Below are positions 45,401-52,807 of a DNA stretch of 64,000 nt, piece after piece; position 1 is the stretch's first letter, and each line of letters starts with the position of its first letter. The stretch spans positions 124,001 to 188,000 of the forward strand of contig NZ_BOSH01000012.1 in assembly GCF_018403245.1 (NCBI RefSeq), given 5' to 3'. Made by a program: the position numbers and the translations under genes. The DNA is from Paenibacillus sp. J2TS4. Its GTDB lineage: Bacteria > Bacillota > Bacilli > Paenibacillales > NBRC-103111. The notes below the pieces were generated by a model. That model saw only the letters and a list, made by a program, of their open reading frames with translations. It did no database searches and had not been told where the DNA came from.

Positions 45401-45821
45401 TCAAGAGCTGACTATTCAGTCGGAGGTTCACCATACGCCTAAGTGGTTGAAAAACCATGAAGATAGGGGGCATAATACGACGGAACCGCCCAAAGATTTT
45501 TACTCCGGCGAAGTGTTTGTCGTTCAGACCGAGAGTGCGCCAGCTCCAGTGAAGGAAGCTTCCGCTTCTTTGCGAGCGAAAGGGAAGGATGGCACCTCCA
45601 TAGACATTACCACTCGGCTGGAGCCGGAGGAAAGCGGCATTCGGTTCCATGGGGAATTGTATGACGAACAGTTGGGTTCTTTAGATGGGGGGCTTCCGAC
45701 TGGACTGCACTCGATCCGCTTCAAGATCATCTATGAGAATGGTGTAGTCAAAGAAGAGGATGTGCCTATTCGGATCATTGGATCGGTCCATCAATTTGTG
45801 GGCGTTCACCGGATTCAATAG
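39495..45821 (+). CDS. Giant secreted multidomain surface protein
   Basis: A 2108-residue protein with a signal peptide (residues 1-35, KRSKQVAAVLLSLILLASILLLF). A CARDB-like domain spans about 305-415 (SFSNGGGVIDTPFTVQVWV). PKD-like domains follow near 530-660 (YDPDGDPIEYYFHF) and 730-830. A long middle part (850-1650) has no recognised family. From 1666 there are two 108-residue Fn3-like repeats, each starting NRPP and sharing SDPDPGTVF/TDPDPGTVF, then a PKD domain from 1881 (LATDPDNDPLSYEW). There is no LPXTG or SLH anchor. GTG 39495 is used. It is probably held at the cell surface through its SLH lipoprotein neighbour. Confidence 0.85.
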   Translation: MRVGKRSKQVAAVLLSLILLASILLLFPSGKLQAESLDISFGGAEVTIDNEKYSYLPSSSLSGLTVNLNFGDREIDYWEVEVNGNKIKNGGTLSGNVLTLPDIKGIEKLVVNTTNTNPGHYIWRNAAGTHWQTQGERTAKYSFPGSCIENGVSECPGVFPSHLPYDLQYQGKAVTTAYEVESPSLYYLDENKMGNKDAKTIPVSAVVPESIRIIKEKSKNITDNVDILETGGVTEGAEPGKGMVRVAKLLDKENSKKGFDWDPIPSDTPIIPHTEGRNYKMEINAFWQGISYEYRGKVTVYLKPTEKPDLGSLDFKTLVDCIALNVETPFEFSFSNGGGVIDTPFTVQVWVAGQLHKTFNYPKMGTNKTITEKFTYTFTNERSTEFVIKLDPDNRIVEETKSNNEIKKLYAASRYCDDKPGEDKKITGDFDVVPSEITFRDSFKIIPKDIEVTGPGCTYVSHQFRITLNYSNMLPKSTNKTQPTEVTYPYPSNVGVGTNQVYMKIFTTCGESEWIGPKPIKILDNPNNRPPVFQIGWFQGGDFEGWKPNAHIVVKDSWVNLRVIQNPTTNPPEPYDPDGDPIEYYFHFEDSNSTWIRGLPDYYRFGPWNTEYNSMRATELGTHEIMATATDSQGASSTSKAMITVVEPNPIPMITAPDSVVEGRPVTPPITGEKSFTYVPGRTISRFDWGNRRDMYPTPGIETITLEVEDSSGLRSLPESKAVHKLLVKEDLPPIPKLAYNAIGLRNTPLAIKNESYSPDGDAIVINDLYVAYDANNDGKCNEADYRKISENGQTVNYTADKVGKYCLKVYAEEDWGKQATGYFSFEIVNQAPEVDFTPVGISTEPEPIESTVYPASEFMTNKWVNTSLDEASILKYWSAAPDGTLVTVPIIQDRPNNIADKTPEYLYEVLPISPEKITAGKAINMPIGWSRSFKLSYFLGGGKYIGENWESGSGSFEFSYHLVDTNGSAPKLLFKGIRPDLFVREDLGEILFYYEYHYGLEGNIDKFRRYYKKYKISELARGNTRPLDESEQVIERNNSTYEYRVIEGRALTFSDGSDPRRNSRMVKFNYDIKEIDRTNRKIYSYRYDDLTTPYKVENYTGIPAVRMEYEGQDGHPDHGPKFQNYSDFSAMDFKGNRYEILSEMVLLNPGYRYDSHLVRWDGNTGQPKIIYTFNDGTSMNTRIWNTGGNHRYVNLDRGFRWEEKWYFDTLTETMHRGEKQDASAFYLTGLNGIGVFRNPIRDPYDDELMGYIFELRDRKSQRVLGELPFRSGRYEDGNAQVLGGHIYFMDGKKLFSYTYDGEQPPDHNEWHTNGQLINSQMAPMTNGTIAWSQKIAYQEESYVPTGMSFRIQDHKNMYRVEATSSKLKLLKIVNGRKQVLREVTHFVPDNTWTGYKVDMRGSSLKVYENGVPVIEVTDSTFTRGTFGPYSVHDTVAFKGISSRMMPAGTDSDVNGYAIVDTTVTYDTTYSDFESDPKIADKTEWKTEHTNTTMFLDAGDGKSGLSAFHNSVRKTPVPVFDKVGMYRISYREMDDPHPNYRYPSNVFGKYRKYSDFDVKTLIVHRRPIANFTASVDNNNLVVWNERSYDPDRCYSFGNCQPAYAGNHGIYQKKYYYVTPSGHTVQGKLQRPTEQGVYTLGLAVADEYRAWSDWYEQDIVVKQPVAANRPPSATLTYPNGSKANPTYVPTLTPTIKWNQSDPDPGTVFELFDVQIKDEWGRIFLKRTGLVQNTTATSNQWTLDVPLEQGQKYEVQVRVADGQDYSLWSNVGWMITNRPPAAQMTVPDGTRDKPTMMETLRPTLQWRQTDPDPGTVFKAYQLQITDESGTIILDTGQKTQNTSNTSASWKVDRDLPPRQNMQVRVRVHDGHVWSPWSPQAWMMINRPPRADFNWSPKPVWEGDAVEVFSLATDPDNDPLSYEWLVVSPDGTRTSYDTPRFNAKWMEPGRVEVQLTVSDGLASDSITKTIIVQELTIQSEVHHTPKWLKNHEDRGHNTTEPPKDFYSGEVFVVQTESAPAPVKEASASLRAKGKDGTSIDITTRLEPEESGIRFHGELYDEQLGSLDGGLPTGLHSIRFKIIYENGVVKEEDVPIRIIGSVHQFVGVHRIQ

Positions 45822-45826
45822 CGGCT

Positions 45827-45882
45827 GGGAAGCCTAGCATCCGGCTGGGGCAAGACAATTGGGAAGCCTAGGAGTCGGCTGG
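45827..45882. repeat. Two-copy direct repeat after the giant gene
   Basis: GGGAAGCCTAG-cat-CCGGCTGG and GGGAAGCCTAG-gag-TCGGCTGG are 34 bases apart. Function unknown. Confidence 0.55.
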
Positions 45883-45925
45883 TGAAAGGCGTACAGAACC
45901 TTTAGGATTGCTTTGCCCAATAATC

Positions 45926-45966
45926 AGGCGTGAACGGTACGGATACTGTTCACGCCTTTGTTGTTT
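45926..45966 (+). terminator. Terminator after the giant gene
   Basis: AGGCGTGAAC and GTTCACGCCT form a 10-bp stem (inner GTA/TAC), followed by TTGTTGTTT. Confidence 0.85.
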
Positions 45967-45985
45967 GGCCAGCGGACATGGTGAG

Positions 45986-46897
45986 TTAATTCGCGGAGTC
46001 TTCCGGTTCTTGGATTTCAAATTCGGCAGCCAGCGTATACTCTGATTTGTAGCCCTCCGATGAAAAGGTTTTAATGACTCGATACTGACCTGGGGTCCAT
46101 TCCTTCAGCTTGATTAATTCTTCGTAGACTTCACCGGGATACAGGTGGATTCCAATTGCTGGAAATGCCTCTTCCGAAGGGGCCCATGTCCACAATCCAT
46201 CGATTTTCTTCTCCAGCCGATAATCCTTGCCAAAGAATAGAAGGGAGGGCCCGGCATTAAACAGCTTAAGCATTTGCTTCCCGTCCTCCGCCTGCTCCGG
46301 CCTGTCTATCGTCAGCCGCGCATTGACTTCCCGCTTAGGGACATAGATGGGAGATAGTACGGTATCCTCAACCTCCTCGTTCTCTCCCACTATTTCAATG
46401 CTAAGCAGGTAGAGTGCTCCTTCTTCATCCGGAAGCTGAAAATCGAAGAACGCTGCGGGGAAGGTAGTCCCAGACAATCGGTCCCTACTTTCCTCCAGCA
46501 ATCCGGTATTTTGCAAGTTATCGTCTCGTTTGGTCAACTGAATACGGATGATTCGATGGCCCGGATTCGAGCGAAAGGCTACGGATAGATTGGCTCCCGG
46601 CTCGTGAATTCCGGAAGGATACGAAAAAAGCAGCGGTTCTCCGCTATTCCCATGGAACCATTTTCCCGTTCGAGGGCCATATTCAGTCTTTTCATGAAGC
46701 TTATCCAGGTCTTTCTCCATTAGATCGTGCCAACGGAATCCGCCAGGGCTTCGTTCTGGATCCCCTATAACATCCGGCACCTCTTGGAGATCTGCAACAA
46801 CGGGGGAAGGCGCATTGGGCATTTCCGGCCGAACCGCTTGTGAACAGCTTATTAGCAATAAAGAAATTGCCACCGCTAGACCGACTGCTTTCATCAT
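45986..46897 (-). CDS. Hypothetical lipoprotein
   Basis: A 303-residue exported protein with lipobox LLISC (signal MMKAVGLAVAISLLL). The body is beta-rich with repeated immunoglobulin-like features: GANLSVAFRSNPGHRIIRIQLTKR and YLLSIEIVGENEEVEDTVLSP, and a C-terminal part RLEKKIDGLWTWAP...YPGEVYEELIKLKEWTPGQYRVIKTF that resembles the immunoglobulin-like fold of Bacillus YhfH/BsuPI-type extracellular domains. AGAAGAGGG precedes the two adjacent ATG codons (46897, 46894). Function unknown. Confidence 0.75.
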   Translation of the reverse strand: MMKAVGLAVAISLLLISCSQAVRPEMPNAPSPVVADLQEVPDVIGDPERSPGGFRWHDLMEKDLDKLHEKTEYGPRTGKWFHGNSGEPLLFSYPSGIHEPGANLSVAFRSNPGHRIIRIQLTKRDDNLQNTGLLEESRDRLSGTTFPAAFFDFQLPDEEGALYLLSIEIVGENEEVEDTVLSPIYVPKREVNARLTIDRPEQAEDGKQMLKLFNAGPSLLFFGKDYRLEKKIDGLWTWAPSEEAFPAIGIHLYPGEVYEELIKLKEWTPGQYRVIKTFSSEGYKSEYTLAAEFEIQEPEDSAN

Positions 46898-46933
46898 TCC
46901 GATTTCCCTCTTCTTTCTATATGTTCTCACCAA

Positions 46934-47657
46934 ATGATTTGAATTCAGACAAGGAACTCATATAGAATAGACGATATTTTTTGTAAAAAAGTTTCCGCAG
47001 TCCGAGAAAGATCTATTTTAATATTTTAATTATGGCTCAAAATGATAATCAGTCCTTGACTTTGTCGGGCAGCAATGGACAGATCGTCGCTGGCTGACTG
47101 GGAGTTTGTCCGATGAAACGATTTTAAGATGGGCAGAGTGCAGCTATGCAAAAGACTGCAGAAGTGCATCTTTTTAGAGAGAACACTTAAGTAGTTGGAT
47201 TAAAGGCTGCAATAGTGCATCTTTTTGCTTGTTGAAACAGGGAATCAGCCATTTGGAAAGAGAATTCATGTATTTTCGCAGGCTTTTCTTTCGAACAGCT
47301 CCATTCATTTCACAATTGATGTAGTATTGCAGCCATTTAGGTTCGTCCCATCCAACAAGGGAGGAAAAACGGTCATCCATCCACAACGGTCATCCATCCA
47401 CTAGGTCAGGCAGTCCCGAAAAACTTGCCTGTCCTAAAATCCAGTTAGACCCCCATGCCTCTGGCCGCGGCACCATCAGATGATGAAAATAGACGGATTT
47501 GCAAGGTAGAATGGCGGTAAAGAAATTCAAACACTGATTTCAATGTTGAGCCTATAGTTTACAAAGTTGCCGGGAAAATGCGATTTTTTTGTTCTGCGGC
47601 TTGTGTTTAGGGAGCGAAGTTGATTATATTGGTAATGACGAAAGGGGAAGAGGCTGC
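46934..47657. repeat. Repeat-containing noncoding region before the rhomboid gene
   Basis: About 720 bases without a convincing gene. CTGCARNAGTGCATCTTTTT occurs twice (from 47153 and from 47205), and a 16-bp tandem ACGGTCATCCATCCAC lies near 47369-47400. An open frame on the minus strand (47174-47386) has no ribosome site and overlaps these repeats. Confidence 0.55.
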
Positions 47658-48272
47658 ATGATTTTTTTGAGAAGAGAGAGCCTGAAGCAGTATATCCGGT
47701 GGTATCCGATTACCTCCCTATGGATTATTATCAATTTGATTATGTTCGGCTTGATGGAATGGTTCGGCTCCTCAACCGATACGTTGACGTTGTTGAAATT
47801 TGGTGCGATGTTTCACAATCCGTTGCTCGGAAGTCCGGAACCGTGGAGATACGTAACCTCCATATTCCTTCACATTGGGGGAATGCACCTTATTATGAAC
47901 AGTTTCTTCTTATACGTGTTCGCTCCTCCGCTGGAACGGTTGCTCGGGTCGTTTAAGTATGTCATTTTTTATTTGCTCAGCGGGGTGGCCGGCAGTATGG
48001 TCAGTTATTGGCTGGCGAGCGGACCCACCGTATCGGCGGGAGCCTCGGGGGCGATTTATGGTATATTCGGCGCCTATCTATATATCAGCTTATACCATAA
48101 GCATCTAATGGATCAGCAGTCACAGAAGACGGTTATGACCATGCTTATCGTCGGGTTTGTATTTTCTTTAGTCATGCCCCAAATCAGTTGGACGGCCCAT
48201 CTCGGCGGATTGGCCGGGGGCTTCGTGCTGATGGCTGCAGGAACCCCGCTTTGGAGCAGGCGTGGCCGATGA
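47658..48272 (+). CDS. Rhomboid-family intramembrane serine protease
   Basis: A 204-residue protein with six membrane segments. The rhomboid signatures are present: H-x-x-x-N equivalent in HLIMNSFFL, the serine motif GASGAIYGIFG and the histidine in SWTAHLGGLAGG. It cuts transmembrane helices within the bilayer. ATG 47658 follows GAAGAGG; the frame is open further upstream but without a site. Comparable in length to Bacillus GluP's membrane core, without the TPR tail. Substrate unknown. Confidence 0.9.
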   Translation: MIFLRRESLKQYIRWYPITSLWIIINLIMFGLMEWFGSSTDTLTLLKFGAMFHNPLLGSPEPWRYVTSIFLHIGGMHLIMNSFFLYVFAPPLERLLGSFKYVIFYLLSGVAGSMVSYWLASGPTVSAGASGAIYGIFGAYLYISLYHKHLMDQQSQKTVMTMLIVGFVFSLVMPQISWTAHLGGLAGGFVLMAAGTPLWSRRGR

Positions 48273-48296
48273 CCTATCCCATAGATGAAGAGGACA

Positions 48297-48332
48297 AAGG
48301 AGCCCAATGCGTTAGCAGGGCTCCTTCTCCTT
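48297..48332 (+). terminator. Hairpin terminator after the rhomboid gene
   Basis: AAGGAGCCC pairs with GGGCTCCTT around a 12-base loop; the following CTCCTT is T-poor. Confidence 0.6.
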
Positions 48333-48412
48333 GGGGCGAGAAACTTGGCAAGGTGATGACCGACCGACTTCGCTACAGCGTGCAGATAGACGGCTTGCCA
48401 GGCAGTTTACCA

Positions 48413-50671
48413 CTACATCCTCCCGCTTTCCTTGCGGAACTCTCCTGGGGGAACACCGGTAAATTTTTTGAAGATCCGAATGAACGAATTAACGTTCTGA
48501 TAGCCTACTTGAACGGCGACCTCCTGGATTTTTAAATCGGTCTCCCGCAGCAGCTCCTTCGCTCTGTCCATCCGGAAGGTATTGACGTAATCACTGAAAT
48601 TGATTCCCCGTTTTTCTTTAAAGTAAGTAGACAAGTAAGCGCCGGTGATGTTCAGCTTATCGGCTAACAGGTCCAGGGAAATGTCCTCCCGGTAATGATT
48701 CTCCACGTATTGGGTCACGAATCCGGTAATCGGATCGTTCTGCATTCTCTTCTGTTTAATGTGTCCCGCCACCTCGGGAAGCAGATCGTCAAAAAACTTC
48801 TCGAACTGCTCCAGCGTCAAGCACTGCTCCAGCTGTTCGGTCGAGTAAGTCACTTCCATCCGCCCGACGGCATCCGCATTCATGGAGCGAAGCACATGAA
48901 GCACCTTGTTGACTATTTCTTGGGAGAAGTCGCGGAATTGCTCCAGAGTGGCCTCTTTTTTGGCCATTGCGGCCAGCATCCGGCGAATGATAGGAGCTAG
49001 TGCCGCTTCATTGCCTGCTAACAGATTGCTGGTAAATTCCTGCTCCTCCACAGCGTTAAGCCGATAAGTCTTCCGTCGTTCGTCCAGATGGTCGATAACC
49101 TGCGTTTCTTCCCCCAGCTTTCTTTGTGCGATCATAGTGAGCAGCCTTTCATAGGCAGGTGTGAAAGCGGCAGCTTCGTGATGCTGTGCGCTGACCGCGA
49201 TCGTAACCGTACAATAGGAACGGTCCAGGTCGAAGGCTTGCTTCAGACTTCGCAGAGAATCATCCAGCTCCGAATCGCCTTCCTCATCCAAGAAGAGAAG
49301 AGACAGAATCTTATCCTTTTCCACCTGAAACGTAAATGCTTCTTTAAACGCCCGGCTAAATTCCGAGTGAATGAATTCACGGATGAAATAGGCCGCCCGG
49401 TTGGGGGCAATGTCCAATTCCCGTGTAACAAGCTCCCGGAACGTTAACTGAAACAAGACGAGCTGAAACGGTCGATTCTTATCCAGCGGCAGCTTGATAT
49501 CCTTCACCTGGGTTTCAATACTTTTTAACTTGTCGATATAGGCGTAGTAGGTGAGCAGTGAATTTTTGTTCGACAGGTCTGCGTTAATCGTCTTATTCTT
49601 CTCCATCAAATCACTGAGCTTGTCGCTGATCCAATCGTATTCCCGAATTTGGCTGCGGGGAGCGGCCGAGAATTGAAGCTGCTCGATAGAACGAATAATC
49701 CGGGTCAACGGATGATTAAACTTTCGAGTAAAGAAAATCGACGTCGATAGTCCGATGACGATCGCTAAAGCAAGCAGTGCAATGAGAATGACGTTTAAGC
49801 GAACAATTTGCGCAGATATTTTCTCATAGGGAATGATCGACCAGTATCCGTAACCGCTCTCTTCTCCGCGCTGATAAAAATAATAATAAGATCCTTTTTT
49901 AAAATAGGTTTGGTGGATGGCGGGCTCTATTAACGTTATCCCGTCAGAAGGCTCCTCAGTGTTACTGTATAAGGTCAGACCTTGATCGTCCACCATATAG
50001 AACTTCTCGTCTTGGCCTGCCTGGTGAAAGGACTGAAAGAGCGGTTCTGCATCCAGCAGCGCCAGAATGACGAAGCTGGAGTTGTATCTGTTTTTAATTA
50101 GCACGGGAATAAGCTGCCCTTTGGGGACTTCGTTCTCCAGGTTATACTCCACAAAAGGAGCGACCGGATACACTTTAAAAATGAACGGCTTATCCAGCTC
50201 CTGCTGCCAGAAGTCGAGAGAATACTGTCCGCTAGCATAAAATTTGGAGAACATTTTATCTGCTGTCGTCGTCCCGTCCTTCTCAATAATTAGTCCGCTG
50301 TCAACTAAATAGTAAATAATATTATTTAAATACAGATTGGACGTATTTAACGTATGCTGCAAATCTTTACGAACTTGATAAACAATATCGTAGTTGATTT
50401 GATCAGAGGAACGGATTAATATTTGGGCTTTATCGTTAAAATACATGCCGAAGCCCATGTTTTTGACCAGCTTGATGTGCTTCTCTATATTTTCAGCCGT
50501 CGCGCTCATATTGAGACGGTTATTTTTAATAATTTCCTCCTGAATGTTGGACAGGAAGAATTGATAGGAAATCACGTTAAAGGAGACCAGCAGCAGAATG
50601 ATAGTCATGAAGCTGGTGAGCAATTTGAAAAATAAAGAATGTCCCCTGGTTTTAAAAAGTGATTTCAGCAT
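48413..50671 (-). CDS. Membrane-anchored AraC-family regulator
   Basis: A 752-residue protein: TM1 at residues 15-38, a cache-like extracytoplasmic sensor (40-290), TM2 near 295-318 (VILIALLALAIVIGL), a linker, a central region, and a C-terminal AraC DNA-binding domain (SLDLLADKLNITGAYLSTYFKEKRG ... IQEVAVQVGYQNVNSFIRIFKKFTG). Paenibacillus genomes carry many such sensors next to LplABC-type sugar transporter genes, as here. It is divergent from lplB and likely controls that operon. ATG 50671 is chosen over an upstream TTG; AGGAG lies 10-11 bases before it. Confidence 0.9.
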   Translation of the reverse strand: MLKSLFKTRGHSLFFKLLTSFMTIILLLVSFNVISYQFFLSNIQEEIIKNNRLNMSATAENIEKHIKLVKNMGFGMYFNDKAQILIRSSDQINYDIVYQVRKDLQHTLNTSNLYLNNIIYYLVDSGLIIEKDGTTTADKMFSKFYASGQYSLDFWQQELDKPFIFKVYPVAPFVEYNLENEVPKGQLIPVLIKNRYNSSFVILALLDAEPLFQSFHQAGQDEKFYMVDDQGLTLYSNTEEPSDGITLIEPAIHQTYFKKGSYYYFYQRGEESGYGYWSIIPYEKISAQIVRLNVILIALLALAIVIGLSTSIFFTRKFNHPLTRIIRSIEQLQFSAAPRSQIREYDWISDKLSDLMEKNKTINADLSNKNSLLTYYAYIDKLKSIETQVKDIKLPLDKNRPFQLVLFQLTFRELVTRELDIAPNRAAYFIREFIHSEFSRAFKEAFTFQVEKDKILSLLFLDEEGDSELDDSLRSLKQAFDLDRSYCTVTIAVSAQHHEAAAFTPAYERLLTMIAQRKLGEETQVIDHLDERRKTYRLNAVEEQEFTSNLLAGNEAALAPIIRRMLAAMAKKEATLEQFRDFSQEIVNKVLHVLRSMNADAVGRMEVTYSTEQLEQCLTLEQFEKFFDDLLPEVAGHIKQKRMQNDPITGFVTQYVENHYREDISLDLLADKLNITGAYLSTYFKEKRGINFSDYVNTFRMDRAKELLRETDLKIQEVAVQVGYQNVNSFIRIFKKFTGVPPGEFRKESGRM

Positions 50672-50810
50672 GGATAGCAAATCTCCTGTCTCCTTGATCG
50701 ACTATAATTATTGTGTATAATTGCCAAAATTATATCATTAGAAGGAAACGATGGGAAGAATGGCGCCGGGAAAGGGTATCTTCATTCTTTTAAGAAGTTA
50801 GCAATATTAT

Positions 50811-50888
50811 GGATTCCAGTAATTCTGGTAATCCTTTAAAGTTTTGACCATTCCCCACGGGGCCCTATCCGGGTAAGATAACGTTATC
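50811..50888 (+). promoter_or_regulatory. Palindromes in the regulator-transporter intergenic region
   Basis: GGATTCCAGTAATTCTGG followed by TAATCC (50811-50834) is an imperfect 24-bp palindrome. GATAACGTTATC (50877-50888) is a perfect 12-bp palindrome ending 16 bases before lplB. TTGACC at 50844-50849 could be a -35. Either palindrome may be a regulator site. Confidence 0.5.
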
Positions 50889-50904
50889 ATAAGGCAAGGA
50901 GAGG

Positions 50905-51894
50905 ATGATGACCCCGATGGAATGGACAGAATCGGCAAAGCAGACCGGCATTCGGCAAAGAAGTCCAACGAACCCCGGTCCTAACAAAAAATCGCGGCTA
51001 TCCAGCAAATGGATCAGAGGAAAATATTTAGTTCTCATGTTCGTTCCGTGTTTACTCTATTATTTGTTGTTTAAATACTTGCCGATGTTCGGCATCGTCA
51101 TTTCGTTCAAAAATTATAACCTGTATAAAGGAATATGGGCGAGCGACTGGGTAGGCTTGAAATATTACATCATGTTTTTTCAAAATCCCGATTTCCCAAT
51201 TTTGCTCCGCAATACGTTCTTGCTGGGCTTCTATAAGCTGCTATTCGGGTTTCCCGCTCCGATCGCGCTCGCTCTGCTGCTGAATGAAGTAAAGACGATA
51301 GTATTCAAACGATTTGTACAAACGGTAAGCTATCTGCCGCATTTTATTTCCAATGTGGTCGTGGCGAGCATGGTTATTCTTTTTCTTTCTCCCTCGGGAG
51401 GAATGATCAATAAGATTATTGAATCTTTAGGCTTTGAGTCCATTAACTTCATGGTGGAGCCGAAGCTGTTCCGATCTATCTATGTCGTATCAGAGATATG
51501 GCAGCATATCGGCTGGGAGACGATCATTTACTTGGCAGCGCTAACATCGATTGACCCGATGCTCTACGAAGCGGCGGAGATCGACGGGGCTTCCCGCTGG
51601 AAGAAGCTGTGGAACGTCACTTTGCCGGGAATTGCCCCGGCAATCGTTATCCTGTTTATACTCAATGTTGGCAAAGTGCTGGAAATCGGCTTTGAGAAGG
51701 TGTTCCTGTTGTACAACCCGGCCACTTACGAAACAGCGGATATTTTGAGCACTTATGTTTACCGCACCGGGCTGATGCAAGGCAATTTCAGCTATGCGGC
51801 CGCCATTGATCTGTTCACCGGCGTCGTCAGTCTCGTCTTTATTTATTCCACCAATTATTTGAGCCGGAAGCTTGGCGAAACGAGTCTGTGGTAG
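50905..51894 (+). CDS. lplB: Carbohydrate ABC transporter permease, LplB type
   Basis: A 329-residue permease with six membrane helices and the EAA loop EAAEIDGASRWKKLWNVTLPGIAPA near residues 220-245. A polar N-terminal extension of about 35 residues precedes TM1. It is the first gene of a three-gene operon (permease, permease, binding protein) of the polysaccharide/oligosaccharide (CUT1) type that uses a shared ATPase encoded elsewhere. AAGGAGAGG precedes ATG 50905. Confidence 0.9.
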   Translation: MMTPMEWTESAKQTGIRQRSPTNPGPNKKSRLSSKWIRGKYLVLMFVPCLLYYLLFKYLPMFGIVISFKNYNLYKGIWASDWVGLKYYIMFFQNPDFPILLRNTFLLGFYKLLFGFPAPIALALLLNEVKTIVFKRFVQTVSYLPHFISNVVVASMVILFLSPSGGMINKIIESLGFESINFMVEPKLFRSIYVVSEIWQHIGWETIIYLAALTSIDPMLYEAAEIDGASRWKKLWNVTLPGIAPAIVILFILNVGKVLEIGFEKVFLLYNPATYETADILSTYVYRTGLMQGNFSYAAAIDLFTGVVSLVFIYSTNYLSRKLGETSLW

Positions 51895-51906
51895 GGAGGG
51901 CCCGCT

Positions 51907-52773
51907 ATGAAAAGAAAGCTGTCTTTATTTGCTGTTGTCAACACGTTCATTCTGTGCGGAGTAGTTCTTGTTACTCTCTATCCGTTCGTTCATATGATTG
52001 CGGTATCTCTCAGCCAGAACATCTATGTGATGAAGGGTGAAGTGACGTGGTATCCTAAAGGGTTGAATTTTGACATGTACCAGATCGTGCTTCAGGATTC
52101 CCGGATTCTCAAGTCTTATGTCAATACGATTATTTACACTAGTTTTGGTACAGCGATATCGCTGGCGATAACCGCACTGGGAGCCTATGCGCTGGCTAAG
52201 AAAGATATGCCGTTTCATCGCGGCTTTACACTGCTGATCGTGTTCACGATGTTTTTCAGCGGCGGGATGATCCCGACCTTTCTGGTCGTCAAATCGATGG
52301 GAATTATGGATACGGTCTGGGCGATGGTGCTTCCCGGTGCTGTCAGTACGTGGAATTTGCTTATTATGCGCACGTTTTTTGGCGGAATTCCGCTGGAGCT
52401 GGAAGAGTCCGGCAAGATGGACGGGCTCAACGATTTTGGCATCTTCATTCGCATCGTCGTCCCTTTGTCCAAAGCTGTGTTTGCGACAATCGGTCTTTTC
52501 TACGCCGTCGGCATGTGGAATAACTTTATGCTGCCGCTGTTATATTTACGGGACCCGGAGCTGTTTCCGCTTCAGGTCGTGCTTAGAAATATCGTATTGG
52601 CCGGACAGATGAATTCCGGTGACGTGACGAGTATTGGCGGCGATAATATGGTTGTCGAGGAATCTTTAAAGTTCGCTACCATAATGGTTTCGACGCTTCC
52701 TATCCTGCTGCTGTATCCGTTTCTTCAGAAATATTTCGTTAAAGGCGTTATGATCGGAGCGGTCAAGGGGTAG
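51907..52773 (+). CDS. lplC: Carbohydrate ABC transporter permease, LplC type
   Basis: A 288-residue second permease (YtcP/LplC group) with six membrane segments and the EAA-loop LEESGKMDGLNDFGIFIRIVVPLSKA. It lies 12 bases after lplB and pairs with it to form the channel. The end NMVVEESLKFATIMVSTLPILLLYPFLQKYFVKGVMIGAVKG is typical of this group. Confidence 0.92.
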   Translation: MKRKLSLFAVVNTFILCGVVLVTLYPFVHMIAVSLSQNIYVMKGEVTWYPKGLNFDMYQIVLQDSRILKSYVNTIIYTSFGTAISLAITALGAYALAKKDMPFHRGFTLLIVFTMFFSGGMIPTFLVVKSMGIMDTVWAMVLPGAVSTWNLLIMRTFFGGIPLELEESGKMDGLNDFGIFIRIVVPLSKAVFATIGLFYAVGMWNNFMLPLLYLRDPELFPLQVVLRNIVLAGQMNSGDVTSIGGDNMVVEESLKFATIMVSTLPILLLYPFLQKYFVKGVMIGAVKG

Positions 52774-52807
52774 ATAAAAATATGACAAAAAGGGAGAGGT
52801 TATGGCT

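Noticed and set aside
47174..47386. Minus-strand 70-residue protein
   Set aside because: No ribosome site, and it covers the intergenic repeats.
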